A stretch of 52,214 bases of DNA from Irineochytrium annulatum (taxonomy: Eukaryota; Chytridiomycota; Chytridiomycetes; Chytridiales; Chytridiaceae). How positions within the stretch are numbered: position 1 is the first letter of the stretch; each line of letters opens with the position of its first letter. Under the pieces are notes generated by a model, which was not told the origin of the DNA, made no database searches, and worked only from the letters and a program-made list of their open reading frames with translations. This document shows positions 18,034-28,414 of this stretch, piece by piece. Location of the stretch: NCBI GenBank assembly GCA_027600665.1, contig JADGJL010000058.1:1-52214 (forward strand). The letters run 5' to 3'. The translations under genes were made by a program, and so were the position numbers.

Positions 18034-19068
18034 TTAACGTTTGGAACGAACTGCCGAACTGCTTCTGCTTTTGAACAAATGAATATTCTCTAGCGCTTTA
18101 CCTGTTCCGATTGCTACACAATCCAGCGGATTCTCAGCCACAATGACAGGCATTCCTGTCTCACCAGCCAGAAGCTTGTCCAGATTGCGCAGAAGCGCCC
18201 CACCACCTGTAAGAACGATTCCACGATCCATAATATCGGCCGCAAGTTCAGGTGGGCATTTCTCAAGGGTTACTTTTACCGCTTCAACAATTGCATTCAC
18301 CGTATCAGCCAATGCTTCGCTGATCTCGTCCGAAGTAATCGTAATGGTCTTCGGCAGACCTGTAACGAGGTCACGTCCACGAATTTCCATCGTTTCTACT
18401 TGCTCCAATGGCATTGCTGATCCGATGTCCATCTTCAACTGCTCCGATGTACGCTCACCGATCATCAGATTGTATTGGCGTTTGATGTATTGAATAACGG
18501 ATTCATCCATCTCGTCACCTGCTACGCGAACCGAACGGCTCGTTACAATCCCACCAAGAGAGATAACAGCAACTTCCGTTGTACCGCCACCAATATCGAC
18601 AACCATACTACCTGTTGGCTCCCATACGGGCAGATCCGCACCAATTGCAGCTGCAAAAGGCTCTTCAATGGTATAGGCTTCGCGTGCTCCAGCCTGTTTG
18701 GTTGCATCTTCAACCGCACGTTGTTCTACAGCCGTGATCCCGGACGGTACACATACCATCACGTTTGGATGACGTTGGAACATGGAGCGTTGTTTCTGCG
18801 CCTCACGGATGAAATATTTGATCATTGTTGCCGTTGTATCAAAGTCGGCGATAACGCCATCTTTCATTGGACGAATGGCACGAATGTTACCCGGTGTACG
18901 TCCAATCATTTTTTTGGCGGCTTCACCTACTGCCTCAATGCTTTTTGTATCTGTGCGTATAGCGACTACCGAAGGTTCGCGCACCACTATTCCTTTTCCT
19001 CGTACATAAACCAACGTATTTGCTGTCCCCAAGTCAATACCCAAATCTTTCGTAAAACCACCAAACAT
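18034..19068 (-). CDS. mreB: Actin-like cell shape protein MreB
   Basis: MreB filaments guide lateral wall synthesis. The 344-aa protein has the actin-fold phosphate loops [11 protein letters not shown] (11-21) and [14 protein letters not shown], and the adenosine motif [19 protein letters not shown] precedes the ATG. A 185-nt gap with GC-rich hairpins separates it from mreC. A perfect 6-bp inverted repeat (CCACGT/ACGTGG, 19135-19149) lies in the upstream region; I saw no convincing promoter there. Confidence 0.97.
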   Translation of the reverse strand: MFGGFTKDLGIDLGTANTLVYVRGKGIVVREPSVVAIRTDTKSIEAVGEAAKKMIGRTPGNIRAIRPMKDGVIADFDTTATMIKYFIREAQKQRSMFQRHPNVMVCVPSGITAVEQRAVEDATKQAGAREAYTIEEPFAAAIGADLPVWEPTGSMVVDIGGGTTEVAVISLGGIVTSRSVRVAGDEMDESVIQYIKRQYNLMIGERTSEQLKMDIGSAMPLEQVETMEIRGRDLVTGLPKTITITSDEISEALADTVNAIVEAVKVTLEKCPPELAADIMDRGIVLTGGGALLRNLDKLLAGETGMPVIVAENPLDCVAIGTGKALENIHLFKSRSSSAVRSKR

Positions 19069-19251
19069 AACATAATCTCCTTTTCTGCCTCATATAGCCG
19101 CTCTATTCAGATCCAGAGCGTGATAATTTCATTCCCACGTAACACGTGGAGCTAATATTCGCATTTGTTTTTTTGCATTTGTAAAGTGAACCTATCTTTT
19201 ACGGACAACGCCGTTAACATTCATAGGAAAACATCAACGCCAACCATTATA

Positions 19252-19941
19252 TTATACTAAGCCCTTCTCCTTCAAACTTACGTACGTTCCATCTCCGATA
19301 ATAATATGATCAAGCACGTCAATGCCAACAATAGCGCCTGCTTCAATCAGTCTCTTGGTTATTTGGATATCCTCCGGACTGGGCGTAGGATCACCGCTCG
19401 GATGGTTGTGTGCGCACACAATAGACGCGCTGCTGCATTTGATGGCAGCCCGGAACACTTCACGCGGATGTACAATCGAAGCGTTAAGGCTGCCCATGGA
19501 GAGTGTTTCCTGGGCAATAATATGATTTTTGCTATTCAGAAAGAGACACACAAAATGTTCTTTTTGCAAATAACGCAATTGTTCGATCAGGATGTCAGCT
19601 GCATCACGCGGTGTACGGATTGAAGCCGACTGTGTGAGTCTGCTCTTGGCAATCCGATGCCCCAGCTCAATGCCAGCTTTCAATTGTACAGCCTTGGCAT
19701 TGCCAATCCCTTTCATCGCAGTCAATTCTTCCAGACTCAGATCCATTAACGAGCGAATGCCACCCGTTTCGGTCAGAATCCGCTGTGCCATATGCACCGC
19801 GGATTCCTGTCTTGTGCCTGTTCGAAGTAAAATGGCCAGCAATTCAGCATGGCTTAAGGCGCCCGCCCCATATTCCATCATGCGTTCTCTCGGGCGTTCT
19901 TCCTGGGGGATGTCGCGCATCATGTATTGAGGCGACTCCAT
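19252..19941 (-). CDS. radC: RadC family JAB-domain protein
   Basis: The 229-aa protein has an N-terminal helix-hairpin-helix region (MKGIGNAKAVQLKA, 76-89) and a C-terminal JAMM metalloprotease-like domain with HNHPSGDPTPS (178-188). RadC has long been called a DNA repair protein, but its molecular function is not settled. It lies 37 nt after maf and upstream of mreB, as in B. subtilis. Confidence 0.95.
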   Translation of the reverse strand: MESPQYMMRDIPQEERPRERMMEYGAGALSHAELLAILLRTGTRQESAVHMAQRILTETGGIRSLMDLSLEELTAMKGIGNAKAVQLKAGIELGHRIAKSRLTQSASIRTPRDAADILIEQLRYLQKEHFVCLFLNSKNHIIAQETLSMGSLNASIVHPREVFRAAIKCSSASIVCAHNHPSGDPTPSPEDIQITKRLIEAGAIVGIDVLDHIIIGDGTYVSLKEKGLV

Positions 19942-19978
19942 ATGTTCCCTCTTTTCATTTCACAACATTTGGCTTCAT

Positions 19979-20590
19979 TCATGTTCGTGGCAACACATGT
20001 ACGCCGAACCCGTCCAGCATGTCACTTAGCAAGGATAGCGGCAAGCCAACCACATTAAAATAACATCCTTCAATACGGTCGACCAGTGAAGCGCCAATGC
20101 CCTGAATGGCATAAGATCCTGCCTTGTCCGAAGGCTCACCTGTCTTCACATAAGCACGGATGGTCGCATCCGACAGTTCTTTCATCGTTACATCGGTCTG
20201 GCGGTAATGAACTAACGACTGTCCATTGCCCGCATCAATACAAGCGACGCCCGTAAACACCCGATGCACACGGCCCTGCAGCCGGGATAACATACGTTCA
20301 GCATCCGCTTCATCTACGGGTTTGCCCAGAATCTCACCATCCAGAACAACAACGGTGTCACTACCAACAATAATGGCTTCCTGCTCGCGGCCTTCAAGCC
20401 CCCGATACACAGCAAGCGCCTTGCGCAAAGCAAGCTCCTGTACCGTCTGTTCAGGGGTCCACTCTGGCGGTGTATCTTCATTGGCATGACTTGGTATTAC
20501 ATCAAACGCTAGGTGGAATGATGCGATCAGTTCCTTGCGCCGAGGCGATGTGGAGGCCAGAATAATAGGGCGCTGCTTTGTGTTATCCAA
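19979..20590 (-). CDS. maf: Maf family nucleotide pyrophosphatase
   Basis: Maf proteins hydrolyse non-canonical or pyrimidine nucleoside triphosphates, and Bacillus Maf can stop septation when overproduced. The protein (203 aa) shows the N-terminal signature LASTSPRRKEL and the SDTVVVLDGEILGKP motif with catalytic acidic residues. I chose the TTG at 20590, because AAGGAG lies 9 nt upstream. The ATG ten codons earlier has only a poor site. Confidence 0.92.
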   Translation of the reverse strand: MDNTKQRPIILASTSPRRKELIASFHLAFDVIPSHANEDTPPEWTPEQTVQELALRKALAVYRGLEGREQEAIIVGSDTVVVLDGEILGKPVDEADAERMLSRLQGRVHRVFTGVACIDAGNGQSLVHYRQTDVTMKELSDATIRAYVKTGEPSDKAGSYAIQGIGASLVDRIEGCYFNVVGLPLSLLSDMLDGFGVHVLPRT

Positions 20591-20683
20591 AATGAACGGC
20601 TCCTTATGCCACGGCAACATCCTGTCCGGATCACGATAATAGATGTCACTGGTTAATTTTTTTCGTCATAACTCGTCATTCTC

Positions 20684-20926
20684 CTACAGTCTGCGATATA
20701 GCCACACAGCGGCAATCATACCGATCAGACTCAGAAGGCTCATTTGAAATTGAAGTGAAATATCATAACTGATAATATCAAGATCAGCCTGCGGCGACCA
20801 ACGTATGGTCGTGGCTTTCGTAAGAAAGGCTACTGCCTTAACAGGCTGCAGTGCCTTGGCGATCCACGCTCCGGCCATCCAGCCGAGCAGCAGAAACAGC
20901 AATAACATGCCGAAGTTTTTTTTCAT
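20684..20926 (-). CDS. Small two-helix membrane protein, DUF4321 family
   Basis: This 80-aa protein starts with a lysine pair and a hydrophobic helix (about 5-25, LLLFLLLGWMAGAWI). A polar middle follows, and a second helix (about 58-76) precedes the end RRL. It looks like the DUF4321 family of Firmicutes, which has no known function. I chose the ATG at 20926, with GAGGGA upstream. It heads a likely DUF4321-maf-radC unit with its own promoter, so a link to envelope or division is plausible but not shown. Confidence 0.7.
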   Translation of the reverse strand: MKKNFGMLLLFLLLGWMAGAWIAKALQPVKAVAFLTKATTIRWSPQADLDIISYDISLQFQMSLLSLIGMIAAVWLYRRL

Positions 20927-20963
20927 CGGTAATCTTCCCTCGCCATTTTTTGACACCCACATT

Positions 20964-20992
20964 ATTATACGGGGTTTTGTACGTCAATACAA
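20964..20992 (-). promoter_or_regulatory. Sigma-A promoter of DUF4321-maf-radC
   Basis: The minus strand reads TTGTAT (20987-20992), 17 nt, then a perfect TATAAT (20964-20969), just past the terminator of the preceding gene. Confidence 0.7.
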
Positions 20993-20998
20993 ACACAA

Positions 20999-21036
20999 AT
21001 CCGGCAAGGGGAACTATTTCCAGTTCCTTGCCGGAT
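20999..21036 (-). terminator. Terminator of the spoIIB-like gene
   Basis: Eleven-bp arms ATCCGGCAAGG/CCTTGCCGGAT (20999-21009 and 21026-21036) are followed by TTGTGTTTG on the minus strand. Confidence 0.75.
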
Positions 21037-21071
21037 GGGTAATTCCAAGCGTTGTTATGGGAAAGAGCATG

Positions 21072-22295
21072 TTACTGCTTAATCGCTTCGAGCCATTTTT
21101 TCTGCTGTAGTACATATTCCATCAGATCGGACTGCACGGACCACATGTGCACATCATCTGGGTTCTTGTTGTACTCTGCAATAGCCGTTATTGCATCGTT
21201 CATTGATTTCTCCATTCCACCAACAATAGGCTGTACCTCCGCAGTCAGGCCTGGTGAGAGACTATTCAAACCGGTTAACCATGACTGGTGTTTATTCTGA
21301 ATCGCGGTCATCGTTTCTGCAGAGACTGCTGTCGGTGCAGATTGTCCCAACTGCTGAATGGACAAGGTAGACAATTGTTCGACCAGTGCAGAACTGTTTG
21401 TGAAGAAAAGCTGCACATCCTCTTGCTTGCCACCGAATATAGCCGGATTGATCTCAGGGTTCACGATCTCCTTGACATACAGTTCGACTCCCTGGGCTTT
21501 TAGCCTGGAGCTAAGTAGCTTGGCCTCTTCACGATCAGCCGAAATGCCTGCATATACTCGATTACCATCTTCAGGATCAGACCCTGCGGCTATACCTGCC
21601 TGAGCCAGTTCAAGCTTGGCCTGCTCAGCTCGTTCAGGAGAACTGAACACGCCGTATTGAAGTGCATAATACGTGCTGCCAGTCGCCGCTGTCTGCTGTT
21701 CTGTACCTGCAGTCCCGTCCTGACCGGTCACAGTGGAAACTGCCTGATTGGCGGGCAGAAGATCGTCTGGCTTGACGGCTCCTTCTTTATTAAAAAATGA
21801 GAGAATCACCATGCCAAAGAGTGCTCCGGTAACAAGTGCCCCAGTGACAGAACCAATCATTTTCCAGCCCCTTGGAGGACGATTGCGCTTATAGGAATAG
21901 TTCTCGGAATCTGCAAGCCAGTCATGGCCCTGATCCTCTTGGGCATTGGACCGATAGCGACGCTCTTCCTCCGGATCTTCTGAATAATTATCATAACCGT
22001 AACCCGAACGGTTTCCTAGATAATGGTGCTCATCCAAGTTCGAGTTCGAATCAGGGCTCACCCGCTCGTCAGGTTCAGGTACAGTAGAGCTTGTCAGCAC
22101 CGTCTCTCCCCAGTCTCCGGGAATATCCTCTGGCGTCCATGATGGGGTCGTATCCATCTGCTTAGGCGTTAGCAGTTGATTATGCGGTAATTCTTCACTT
22201 AACGACACCAATGGACTGGATGCGGAACTCCTCTTGTTTTCAGGCTTGTCCGACTCATGATCCCCGAAGCGAAACGTCATTCTAGCATTGCTCAC
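21072..22295 (-). CDS. SpoIIB-like SPOR-domain membrane protein
   Basis: The protein (about 407 aa) has a long, acidic, low-complexity cytosolic part (1-145), one membrane helix (about 146-168), and an external SPOR domain (about 207-278, YYALQYGVFSSPERAEQAK) that should bind denuded septal glycan. A helical C-terminal part follows. SpoIIB of B. subtilis has the same order, helps septal thinning in engulfment, and occupies this same place next to maf-radC. Sequence similarity beyond the SPOR domain cannot be judged by eye. I chose the GTG at 22295, with AAGGAG 9 nt upstream. Terminators on both sides make it monocistronic. Confidence 0.72.
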   Translation of the reverse strand: MSNARMTFRFGDHESDKPENKRSSASSPLVSLSEELPHNQLLTPKQMDTTPSWTPEDIPGDWGETVLTSSTVPEPDERVSPDSNSNLDEHHYLGNRSGYGYDNYSEDPEEERRYRSNAQEDQGHDWLADSENYSYKRNRPPRGWKMIGSVTGALVTGALFGMVILSFFNKEGAVKPDDLLPANQAVSTVTGQDGTAGTEQQTAATGSTYYALQYGVFSSPERAEQAKLELAQAGIAAGSDPEDGNRVYAGISADREEAKLLSSRLKAQGVELYVKEIVNPEINPAIFGGKQEDVQLFFTNSSALVEQLSTLSIQQLGQSAPTAVSAETMTAIQNKHQSWLTGLNSLSPGLTAEVQPIVGGMEKSMNDAITAIAEYNKNPDDVHMWSVQSDLMEYVLQQKKWLEAIKQ

Positions 22296-22373
22296 CCGTA
22301 CCCTCTCCTTTGTCCCATTTATATCAGCTATATGCAGAGAAGGCAGAAGACATTCCAATTAACGCAAAAAAAA

Positions 22374-22399
22374 CGCCTGCTTCATATCGAAGACAGGCG
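22374..22399 (-). terminator. Terminator of folC-murC
   Basis: Arms CGCCTGCTTC/GAAGACAGGCG (22374-22383 and 22389-22399) with one bulged base; an eight-residue U-run follows on the minus strand. Confidence 0.85.
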
Positions 22400-22413
22400 G
22401 TTTCGCAAATGAT

Positions 22414-23796
22414 CTATTTCAAGCCTTTGGCAAGTGTATCTCCAACTTTCCAGATATCACCTGCACCCATCGTAATCACCAGGTCTCCTGGCTGCAAACG
22501 ATGCTGCAGATCAGCTACAACTTCTTCTTTCGTAGGAAGGTACCGTGCAGAAGCATTACTGTTTTGAACGATTAGTTCAACCAGTTTGGCGGAGGTTACC
22601 CCTTCGATCTGTTTTTCGCCCGCAGGAGAATAGATATCCGTAATAAGCACCTCATCCGCTTCCGCGAAAGCACGACTGAACGCATCCAACAGGAAGAACG
22701 TACGCGTATAACGCTGTGGCTGGAATACCGCAATAATACGTTTGCCTGTCGCTTTGGCTGCACTAATAGTCGCTTCAATCTCCGTCGGGTGATGCGCATA
22801 ATCATCGATGATCAGCATATCACGCGCCTCGCCCAATACCTGGAATCTGCGTTTGGCTCCGTGGAACTGGATGATCGCTGCCACAATCTTCTCAAATGGA
22901 ATACCTGCTTCCAGACAGGTAATTACAGTAGCCATCGCATTATAAACGTTATGCTTACCTGGCACTGATAATTCCACCGTGCCCATAGGAGCACCCTGAT
23001 GATTCATCGTAAAGGAGATACGGCGATCGCCCAATACAATATCCGTTGCCGTATAATCCGCAGCACGATCAATACCATAAGTTGTAATTCGTGACTTGAG
23101 TTCTGGCAAAATCGCTTGAACATTCTCGTCGTCTGAGCACACAATGGCTGTTCCTTCCGGACGAATCTGGCTCAGGAACTGCACATAAGCCTTTTTGAGT
23201 TCCTCAAAATCACTGTTGTAATTCTCCAGATGATCTGCCTCAATATTGGTTACAATACCGAGCCATGGATGGTACTGCAAAAATGAGCCATCGCTCTCGT
23301 CCGCCTCGGCAACTACCCAGTCGCCCTGGCCTGCCTTGGCGTTGGTGCCCACATTCATGATCTCTCCGCCAATGATATATGTCGGGTCCGTATCACATTT
23401 ATCCATAACCAGTGCAATCATGGATGAGGTGGTGGTTTTACCGTGGGCTCCAGCCACAGCCACACCTTTACGTTCATTTAACAAACGTGCAAGCATCTGG
23501 GAACGATGCAGAATCGGAATGTTGAGCTCTGCAGCTGCTACCCGTTCCACATTATCAGCAGGCGCTGCCGTAGAGTAAACAACCAGGTCTGCTCCAGTGA
23601 CGTGCTCTGCTGTATGGCCGATATATATTTTCGCTCCCTTGGCTGCCAACTTCTCGGTCAACTCCTGTGAAGCGACATCCGATCCGGTAACGGTGTATCC
23701 CATTTCCAACATAACTCTAGCGATGGCACTCATGCCATATCCGCCAATCCCTATAAAATGAACGTGTTCCGATGTATTTAACAAAACTTTCACCAA
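22414..23796 (-). CDS. murC: UDP-N-acetylmuramate-L-alanine ligase
   Basis: MurC adds L-alanine to UDP-MurNAc, the first step of the stem peptide. The 460-aa protein has the N-terminal nucleotide-sugar motif GIGGYGMSAIA (16-26), the ATP-binding GAHGKTTT (116-123) and the EADESDGSF motif. The start is TTG or the next codon GTG, overlapping the end of folC, whose final codons supply AAAAAGG. In B. subtilis murC is elsewhere; here it follows folC, a relative in the same ATP-dependent ligase superfamily. Confidence 0.96.
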   Translation of the reverse strand: MVKVLLNTSEHVHFIGIGGYGMSAIARVMLEMGYTVTGSDVASQELTEKLAAKGAKIYIGHTAEHVTGADLVVYSTAAPADNVERVAAAELNIPILHRSQMLARLLNERKGVAVAGAHGKTTTSSMIALVMDKCDTDPTYIIGGEIMNVGTNAKAGQGDWVVAEADESDGSFLQYHPWLGIVTNIEADHLENYNSDFEELKKAYVQFLSQIRPEGTAIVCSDDENVQAILPELKSRITTYGIDRAADYTATDIVLGDRRISFTMNHQGAPMGTVELSVPGKHNVYNAMATVITCLEAGIPFEKIVAAIIQFHGAKRRFQVLGEARDMLIIDDYAHHPTEIEATISAAKATGKRIIAVFQPQRYTRTFFLLDAFSRAFAEADEVLITDIYSPAGEKQIEGVTSAKLVELIVQNSNASARYLPTKEEVVADLQHRLQPGDLVITMGAGDIWKVGDTLAKGLK

Positions 23797-25166
23797 CCTT
23801 TTTCAGAATCGGTTTGATGCAAAAGGGCTGCCCGCACATCCGCAATCAGGTACAGTGTGCCGGAGACCACCCCCAGATCCTCCGCTTCCGTCCGTGACTT
23901 CAATAGATCAAGAGCCTTTGCCCATTCGGGCTCGACGATGATTTCCAGTTCCTGCTTCGCAAAGGCGGGACGTACCCGTTCGACAATCTGCAGCAATTCA
24001 TCTGCAGCCATTTTGCGTCGGAAGTCTGGCTCGGTCAGGATCAGCGTATCCACTAGTGGCAGTATATGCTGCAAATATGATTCGTGATGCTTATTTGCCA
24101 ACATACCCATCATCAAAATTAACTTGTTGTGAGGATAGACATCCGTAATGCTCTTGGCCAGCGACTCTGCCCCTTCCGGATTATGTGCTCCATCGAGCAC
24201 AATTCGGGGTTCATCGACGACTTTTTCGAATCTCCCTGCCCAGAAAGCATTCTCCAGTCCAAGTGCGATATCGTTGTCATCCAGCATAAATGCCATGTAT
24301 TGTCTAAGCAATTCGAGCACCATCAGTGCGGCCGCTGCATTGTCACATTGGTGTGAGCCCTGCATGCGGATGCGAACGTCCAGTTCACGAAAAGGGCCTG
24401 TAAAATGAAAAAATTGTCCGTTCTCATTACTCTCCAGTCGATGATAAGAGAATTGATTTCCAGCCAAATACAGGCTTGATTGAAGCTGCTGTGCTTTCTC
24501 CTGAATCACTTTCACAGCTTCGGGTTGCGTCGCGCAGGTTACAACGGGTACTCCCGGCTTGATAATGCCTGCCTTTTCTCCAGCGATCTGCTCAATCGTA
24601 TCTCCAAGCACATCCGTATGATCCATACCAATGTTGGTGATGACGGACACAACAGGCGAAACAATATTCGTTACGTCCATCCTTCCCCCCAGCCCCGTCT
24701 CCCATACCACAACATCAGGGTAGCACTCTTCTGCATAATACAGAAGCGCGAGAGCCGTAGACACCTCAAACATCGTTGGGGAACCAAGCGGTGTAGATGC
24801 CATTTCCATAACCAGCGGTCGCAAACGGTTAGAGATCTTCAACAGTGTCTCTTCCGGAATATCCTCGCCGTTGTATTGAAAACGGTTCGTAAACTTGGTG
24901 ATATAAGGCGATGTAAAGGTACCCACATCATATCCAGCCTGAAGAAGCACTGACGTCAAAAAAGCGCAAGTCGAACCTTTGCCGTTCGTTCCCGCGACGT
25001 GAATAAATTTGAGACGTTGGTGAGGATTGCCTAACATAGACATCAGACCCTCGATTCGTTCCAATCCAGGTCGGATGCCAAAAGGAATAAGGCCATTGAT
25101 CCAGTCCACGGCCTCGTTATACGTAAGTAAAGGAGCTGCTGCATCTGTCCCGTCTAATTCCGTCAT
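23790..25166 (-). CDS. folC: Folylpolyglutamate synthase / dihydrofolate synthase
   Basis: FolC adds glutamates to folates, and in bacteria often also makes dihydrofolate from dihydropteroate. The protein (458 aa) has the Mur-ligase P-loop GTNGKGST (59-66), the family motif HVAGTNGKGS and DGAHNPEG in the C-terminal domain. I chose the ATG at 25166, where AAGGTG stands 6 nt upstream. It follows valS, as in B. subtilis, and overlaps murC by 7 bp. Confidence 0.95.
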   Translation of the reverse strand: MTELDGTDAAAPLLTYNEAVDWINGLIPFGIRPGLERIEGLMSMLGNPHQRLKFIHVAGTNGKGSTCAFLTSVLLQAGYDVGTFTSPYITKFTNRFQYNGEDIPEETLLKISNRLRPLVMEMASTPLGSPTMFEVSTALALLYYAEECYPDVVVWETGLGGRMDVTNIVSPVVSVITNIGMDHTDVLGDTIEQIAGEKAGIIKPGVPVVTCATQPEAVKVIQEKAQQLQSSLYLAGNQFSYHRLESNENGQFFHFTGPFRELDVRIRMQGSHQCDNAAAALMVLELLRQYMAFMLDDNDIALGLENAFWAGRFEKVVDEPRIVLDGAHNPEGAESLAKSITDVYPHNKLILMMGMLANKHHESYLQHILPLVDTLILTEPDFRRKMAADELLQIVERVRPAFAKQELEIIVEPEWAKALDLLKSRTEAEDLGVVSGTLYLIADVRAALLHQTDSEKGW

Positions 25167-25205
25167 CTGATTCACCTTCGGTTCCGAGTTTGAGTGAAAA
25201 AAGCG

Positions 25206-25235
25206 GCCGGATGGCATACTGGCTCTCCATCCGAC
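25206..25235 (-). terminator. Terminator of valS
   Basis: Arms GCCGGATGG/CCATCCGAC (25206-25214 and 25227-25235, one G-U pair) with a U-run on the minus strand. folC starts only 40 nt later and has no visible promoter, so read-through is likely. Confidence 0.75.
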
Positions 25236-25244
25236 CCAAATATA

Positions 25245-27911
25245 TTAACCTTTCAGTTCCTTGATTCGTGCGATCACTTTATCCCGTTTATCGGAATAAT
25301 CTGCTTGCTTGGCGCGCTCTTCCTCAATAACTTTGGCAGGCGCTTTGGCTACAAAGCCTTCATTCGACAGCTTTTTCTCCACACGGAGTACTTCGCCCTC
25401 AAGGTTCTGCAACTCTTTCTCCAGACGAGCCACTTCCTGTTCGATATCAATAAGGCCAGCAAGCGGCAAGTATAGTTCTGCCCCTGTGATGATTGCAGTC
25501 ATTGCCTTATCCGGGGAGCTCAGATCCAGCCCACTATCGAACTCGGACGTGTTACAGAAACGTTTGATGTAATGACTGTTACGTTCGATGATGCTGGACG
25601 CCTCAGGGCTGTTTGCTTTCACCATCAATTCAATCTTTTTGCTCATAGGCACGTTCACTTCTGCACGGATGTTCCGAACTGCACGAATGGTATCCATGAG
25701 CAGGTTCATCTCGGCAACAGCCTCTGGATTCTCAAAAGCAGGATCATATACCGGCCATGCTGCCAACGTAATCGTCTCACCTTCATGCGGCAGATGCTGC
25801 CAGATCTCTTCGGAGATGTATGGCATAAACGGATGAATCAGGCGCATGGTCTGATCCAGCACATAAGCCAGTACGGATTGTGTTTTCTTCTTGGCAATCG
25901 GATCTTCCCCATAGAAGGACAGTTTAGCGAACTCAATGTACCAATCACACAGGTCATCCCAGATAAAGTTATACAGCACACGACCTGTTTCCCCAAATTC
26001 ATACGCTTCGATTAGACGCGTAATATCGCGGGAAGTTTCGTTCAGACGGTGCAAAATCCAATAATCCGCTGTACCAAGCTCTCCGCTGATGTCACGATCC
26101 TCATAGGTGAATCCTTCCAGATTCATCAATGCAAAGCGCGAAGCGTTCCAGATCTTGTTGGCAAAATTACGAGCCTGCTCCACCCGTTCCCAACGGAAAC
26201 GGAGATCCTGGCCTGGCGTGCTGCTGGTTGAGATCATGTAACGCATTGCATCTGCGCCATATTTCTCGATGACATCCAGCGGATCTACACCGTTGCCCAA
26301 TGATTTGGACATTTTACGTCCATCTGCATCACGAACAAGACCATGCATCAGCACATCCTTGAACGGAATCTCATCCGTGAATTCCAGTGCAGTGAAAATC
26401 ATACGTGCAACCCAGAAATATATGATGTCATACCCTGTCACAAGTACACTTGTCGGATAATAACGTTGCAGATCTTCCGTATCTTCCGGCCAGCCTAGTG
26501 TGGAGAATGGCCATAAGCCGGAGCTAAACCAAGTATCGAGTACATCTTCGTCCTGTCTGAGCTTGCGTCCTGCATTCTCTGGTAGCATTGTCGGATCTTC
26601 AGCAGATACGATGATTTCACCCGTTTCCTCATCATACCAGGCCGGAATACGATGTCCCCACCACAGTTGACGGGAAATACACCAGTCACGAACGTTCTCG
26701 ATCCAGTTCAGATATGTTTTCTCGAAACGGTCTGGAACAAAATTAACCCCTTCGCCGCTCTGTTGTTTCTTGATCGCTCTCTCTGCAAGTGGCTTCATCT
26801 CAACAAACCACTGAGTAGACAGATACGGTTCAACAACAGCGCCGGTACGTTCACTGTGTCCAACCTGATGCGTATGATCCTCGATGTTGATCAATATGCC
26901 TTGCTCTTTCATATCAGCAACAATCTGCTTGCGGCATTCACTGCGATCCAGTCCCTGATACTTACCAGCTTCTGCATTCATTGTGCCACTCTCATCCATT
27001 ACCGTAATCTGTGGCAGATCATGACGAAGACCTACTTCAAAGTCATTCGGATCATGTGCAGGCGTGATTTTTACTGCACCACTTCCGAACTCTTTATCCA
27101 CATAATCATCAGCGATAATTGGAATTTCGCGTCCAATGATAGGCAGTACAAGGACTTTGCCAATCATATCTGCATAGCGCTCATCCTTCGGATGAACAGC
27201 GACCGCTGTATCACCCAGCATCGTTTCAGGACGCGTTGTTGCTACTGTAACGTAGCCACTTCCGTCTTTGAGGGGGTAACGCAGATGGTACAGGTGACCC
27301 TGAACCTCTTTATATTCAACCTCAATGTCAGACAGAGCTGTCCGGTTCACTGGATCCCAGTTAATGATGCGTTTGCCGCGGTAAATAAGGCCTTTTTCAT
27401 ACAGTTGAACAAATACTTTGCGAACCGCTTGGGACAGACCTTCATCCAGCGTAAAACGTTCACGTGAGTAGTCAAGGGACAAACCCATTTTGCCCCATTG
27501 CTGACGAATGGTTGTGGCATATTGATCTTTCCAATCCCATACTTTCTCCAGAAACTTCTCGCGTCCCAGATCATAACGAGTCAGACCTTCTTCACGCAGC
27601 TTCTGCTCCACTTTGGTTTGGGTAGCAATACCTGCATGGTCGGAACCCGGAAGCCACAGTGCATCATAACCCTGCATCCGTTTGGTGCGGATCAGAATAT
27701 CCTGTAGTGTAAAGTCGAGCGCATGCCCGATGTGCAGCATCCCGGTCACATTTGGGGGTGGAATTACAATCGTATACGGCTCGGCATCTTTACGTTGCCC
27801 GGCTTTGAAATATCCGCGCTCCATCCAGGTGGAGTACCATTTGTCTTCTGCCGCTTTAGGATCGTAAGTGGTCGGCATTTCTGTTGCAGCTGATTTTTTT
27901 TCCTCAGACAT
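25245..27911 (-). CDS. valS: Valyl-tRNA synthetase
   Basis: ValS charges tRNA-Val and edits mischarged threonine. The 888-aa class I synthetase has the HIGH motif (60-63, in [11 protein letters not shown]), a large editing insertion, the KMSKS motif (533-537), an anticodon-binding helical domain, and the C-terminal coiled coil typical of ValRS (about 820-885). GGAGG stands 8 nt before the ATG. It is controlled by a T-box leader with a valine specifier and has its own promoter and terminator. Confidence 0.98.
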   Translation of the reverse strand: MSEEKKSAATEMPTTYDPKAAEDKWYSTWMERGYFKAGQRKDAEPYTIVIPPPNVTGMLHIGHALDFTLQDILIRTKRMQGYDALWLPGSDHAGIATQTKVEQKLREEGLTRYDLGREKFLEKVWDWKDQYATTIRQQWGKMGLSLDYSRERFTLDEGLSQAVRKVFVQLYEKGLIYRGKRIINWDPVNRTALSDIEVEYKEVQGHLYHLRYPLKDGSGYVTVATTRPETMLGDTAVAVHPKDERYADMIGKVLVLPIIGREIPIIADDYVDKEFGSGAVKITPAHDPNDFEVGLRHDLPQITVMDESGTMNAEAGKYQGLDRSECRKQIVADMKEQGILINIEDHTHQVGHSERTGAVVEPYLSTQWFVEMKPLAERAIKKQQSGEGVNFVPDRFEKTYLNWIENVRDWCISRQLWWGHRIPAWYDEETGEIIVSAEDPTMLPENAGRKLRQDEDVLDTWFSSGLWPFSTLGWPEDTEDLQRYYPTSVLVTGYDIIYFWVARMIFTALEFTDEIPFKDVLMHGLVRDADGRKMSKSLGNGVDPLDVIEKYGADAMRYMISTSSTPGQDLRFRWERVEQARNFANKIWNASRFALMNLEGFTYEDRDISGELGTADYWILHRLNETSRDITRLIEAYEFGETGRVLYNFIWDDLCDWYIEFAKLSFYGEDPIAKKKTQSVLAYVLDQTMRLIHPFMPYISEEIWQHLPHEGETITLAAWPVYDPAFENPEAVAEMNLLMDTIRAVRNIRAEVNVPMSKKIELMVKANSPEASSIIERNSHYIKRFCNTSEFDSGLDLSSPDKAMTAIITGAELYLPLAGLIDIEQEVARLEKELQNLEGEVLRVEKKLSNEGFVAKAPAKVIEEERAKQADYSDKRDKVIARIKELKG

Positions 27912-27964
27912 GTGTCATTCCTCCGTTACTTCATCTTCATCATCTTCGCCAAAAAAAACAAAAA

Positions 27965-28272
27965 AAACCTTTCATCCATCAAAGGACGAAAGGTTAGCTT
28001 TCGCGGTACCACCTTTGTTTCACGCCGACAGCAAGATAGACTTCCCCCTCTGTACAGGACGTGACACTTCAAGCAGATAACGGCTGCTACCGGCCCATCC
28101 TACCTCAGAAATAAATGACGATAAAGCTCATTCATCCCTTAAATTCAAACAGGCAACTCCCGGGCGACTTCGATCAGTTGGTTCCTGCGGAATCTCACAG
28201 CGTTGCAATTCCACTCTCTGAAAGGTCATACTGTCTACTACTCCCGTTCCACGTTGTTCTTCAAAAAACCTA
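27965..28272 (-). promoter_or_regulatory. T-box riboswitch of valS, specifier GUC
   Basis: The minus strand holds the conserved T-box AGGTGGTACCGCG (28001-28013), which pairs with the uncharged tRNA end and forms the antiterminator. It is followed by a strong terminator hairpin (27965-27994) with a U-run. Stem I lies at about 28120-28230, with AGAGAG and GGAA elements. The specifier loop reads GAA-GUC-GCC, placing a Val codon GUC at 28166-28168. Uncharged tRNA-Val should therefore switch valS on. Confidence 0.92.
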
Positions 28273-28277
28273 CACAC

Positions 28278-28306
28278 ATCATACCTTGCTCGTGCGCGAT
28301 AGTCAA
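28278..28306 (-). promoter_or_regulatory. Sigma-A promoter of valS
   Basis: The minus strand reads TTGACT (28301-28306), 17 nt, then TATGAT (28278-28283). It is directly upstream of the T-box leader. Confidence 0.85.
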
Positions 28307-28343
28307 CCTGACAACAGCGGATAAAGTGCGCTGTTGTCAGGTT
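28305..28343. repeat. Perfect 15-bp inverted repeat overlapping the valS -35
   Basis: Arms AACCTGACAACAGCG (28305-28319) and its exact complement (28329-28343) flank a 9-nt loop. The inner edge of the left arm's first two bases forms the TT of the -35 box. No U-run follows on the minus strand, and on the plus strand only a short GTTT follows, so it is not a standard terminator. Confidence 0.8.
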
Positions 28344-28362
28344 TAGGGCAAATCATGCAAAA

Positions 28363-28390
28363 ACCCGCAATCCTCAAGGGGATCACGGGT
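28363..28390 (-). terminator. Terminator of spoVID
   Basis: Arms ACCCGCAATCC/GGATCACGGGT (28363-28373 and 28380-28390, two mismatches) with a U5 run on the minus strand, 25 nt after the spoVID stop. Confidence 0.75.
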
Positions 28391-28414
28391 CCTAACGAAG
28401 GCTTTAACTACGGA

